A DNA stretch of 55,629 nt, from positions 1-55,629 of IMG/VR virus record IMGVR_UViG_3300037247_000947. One strand, given 5' to 3'. The position numbers and the translations under genes are program-made. This document shows, one piece after another, positions 55,213 to 55,629 of this stretch. A model generated the notes under the pieces. That model was not told the origin of the DNA. It did not search any database and worked only from the letters and a program-made list of their open reading frames with translations. How positions within the stretch are numbered: the first letter of the stretch is position 1; the number at the start of each line of letters is the position of its first letter. The DNA comes from a virus.

Positions 55213-55629
55213 ATGGCACATCTAAGACAGCCAAACAGAACAACCAGAGTACCAAACAGTCCAAGGCGCAAGTCCGAAAAGACCCTTGACTCTCGCCTCA
55301 AGCGCATCTCGGAAGAGCAAGTTATTCACTCCATCCAGTTCGAGATGGAAGCTTCCTCAAGCTGCAAAACCTTCGAGGACACCATCAGTTGCCTCTACGG
55401 TGTTCCAGGAATCGGAAAGTCCCACCTTGCAGAACTTCTTGGCCTTGCGCTACAGAAGAAATACTCCCTCAAGACCTCCGGCGTTTACTTCCTCCAGTGT
55501 GAGCCAATTAACCACTCTTGGCAAATTCGCAAGTCCCGTCTTGACAACTGGGTCACGTTTCGCCAGTTCATAGATAACGCTGAAGCTGACCCATCCTTTG
55601 TCTCGTCGGTCAAGATGTGGGTCATCGAC
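55213..55629 (+). CDS. Sak4-like/AAA_24 ATPase, N-terminal part (runs off the right edge)
   Basis: 139 residues to the edge. Walker A GVPGIGKS (63-70) and MWVID (135-139), a Walker-B-like strand, mark a RecA-fold ATPase. Leader AAAGGAGAACTAAAATG. The C-terminal half probably continues in the frame at base 2 of the window. Phage Sak4 proteins promote single-strand annealing and recombination. The role is supported by the Cas4-like nuclease upstream and DUF669 gene downstream. Confidence 0.7.
   Translation, partial: MAHLRQPNRTTRVPNSPRRKSEKTLDSRLKRISEEQVIHSIQFEMEASSSCKTFEDTISCLYGVPGIGKSHLAELLGLALQKKYSLKTSGVYFLQCEPINHSWQIRKSRLDNWVTFRQFIDNAEADPSFVSSVKMWVID

Noticed and set aside
1-55629. tRNA genes, CRISPR arrays, integrase/attachment sites, insertion sequences
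   Set aside because: No cloverleaf with a T-loop GTTCRA pattern, no spaced direct repeats, no recombinase or transposase motif was found by reading.

Overview
The window is almost certainly one tailed double-stranded DNA bacteriophage genome with a podovirus-like plan. It holds a small terminase gene, a large terminase split in two, a ~700-residue portal, scaffold, HK97-type major capsid protein, SU10-type adaptor proteins, a tail hub/nozzle protein, tail fibres and a row of internal virion (ejection) proteins. No tape measure, tail-tube or sheath gene was recognised. The reading frame open at the left edge and the one open at the right edge look like the two halves of a single Sak4-like ATPase gene, so the molecule is probably circular or circularly permuted and about 55.6 kb long with only a few bases missing at the join. 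The host cannot be named; Shine-Dalgarno sequences, GTG/TTG starts and a twin-arginine signal peptide indicate a bacterium. No integrase, RNA polymerase, tRNA or CRISPR array was seen.

Layout. (1) Plus strand, 44.57-55.63 kb running on into 1-5.18 kb: a membrane-protein pair, then the early/replication block. That block has a family 4/5 uracil-DNA glycosylase, HD phosphohydrolase, separate 3'-5' exonuclease and DNA polymerase A genes, ERCC4 nuclease, metallophosphoesterase, a free-standing LAGLIDADG homing endonuclease, Cas4-like nuclease, a SLOG (YspA) protein, the Sak4-like ATPase, a DUF669-like ssDNA-binding protein, a DNA methyltransferase, DUF4326, a radical SAM protein and an AAA+ ATPase. 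(2) Minus strand, 5.33-14.4 kb: about thirty small genes, many cysteine-rich, with an MT-A70 methyltransferase, a ComM/Mg-chelatase C-terminal-like protein and two sigma70-like promoters. (3) Minus strand, 14.4-44.4 kb: virion genes, read from terminase (right) to ejection proteins (left), with inserted sugar/methyl-transfer genes and a small protein resembling Acb2/Tad1 nucleotide sponges. A zinc/HTH regulator heads this block next to a divergent promoter region with an operator-like inverted repeat.

The best candidates for undescribed biology are structural RNA-level features. Two gene-free gaps in the early operon can fold into closed junction structures of almost identical length (145 and 146 nt). 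A third, 49-nt element has mutually exclusive stems. Many minus-strand genes carry a hairpin directly in front of the ribosome binding site. Other notable points are a tail fibre gene that seems to start at AUC, the split large terminase with TAGTG start-stop coupling, and the candidate nucleotide sponge. All assignments are from reading the sequence and from memory of protein families; no search was run.
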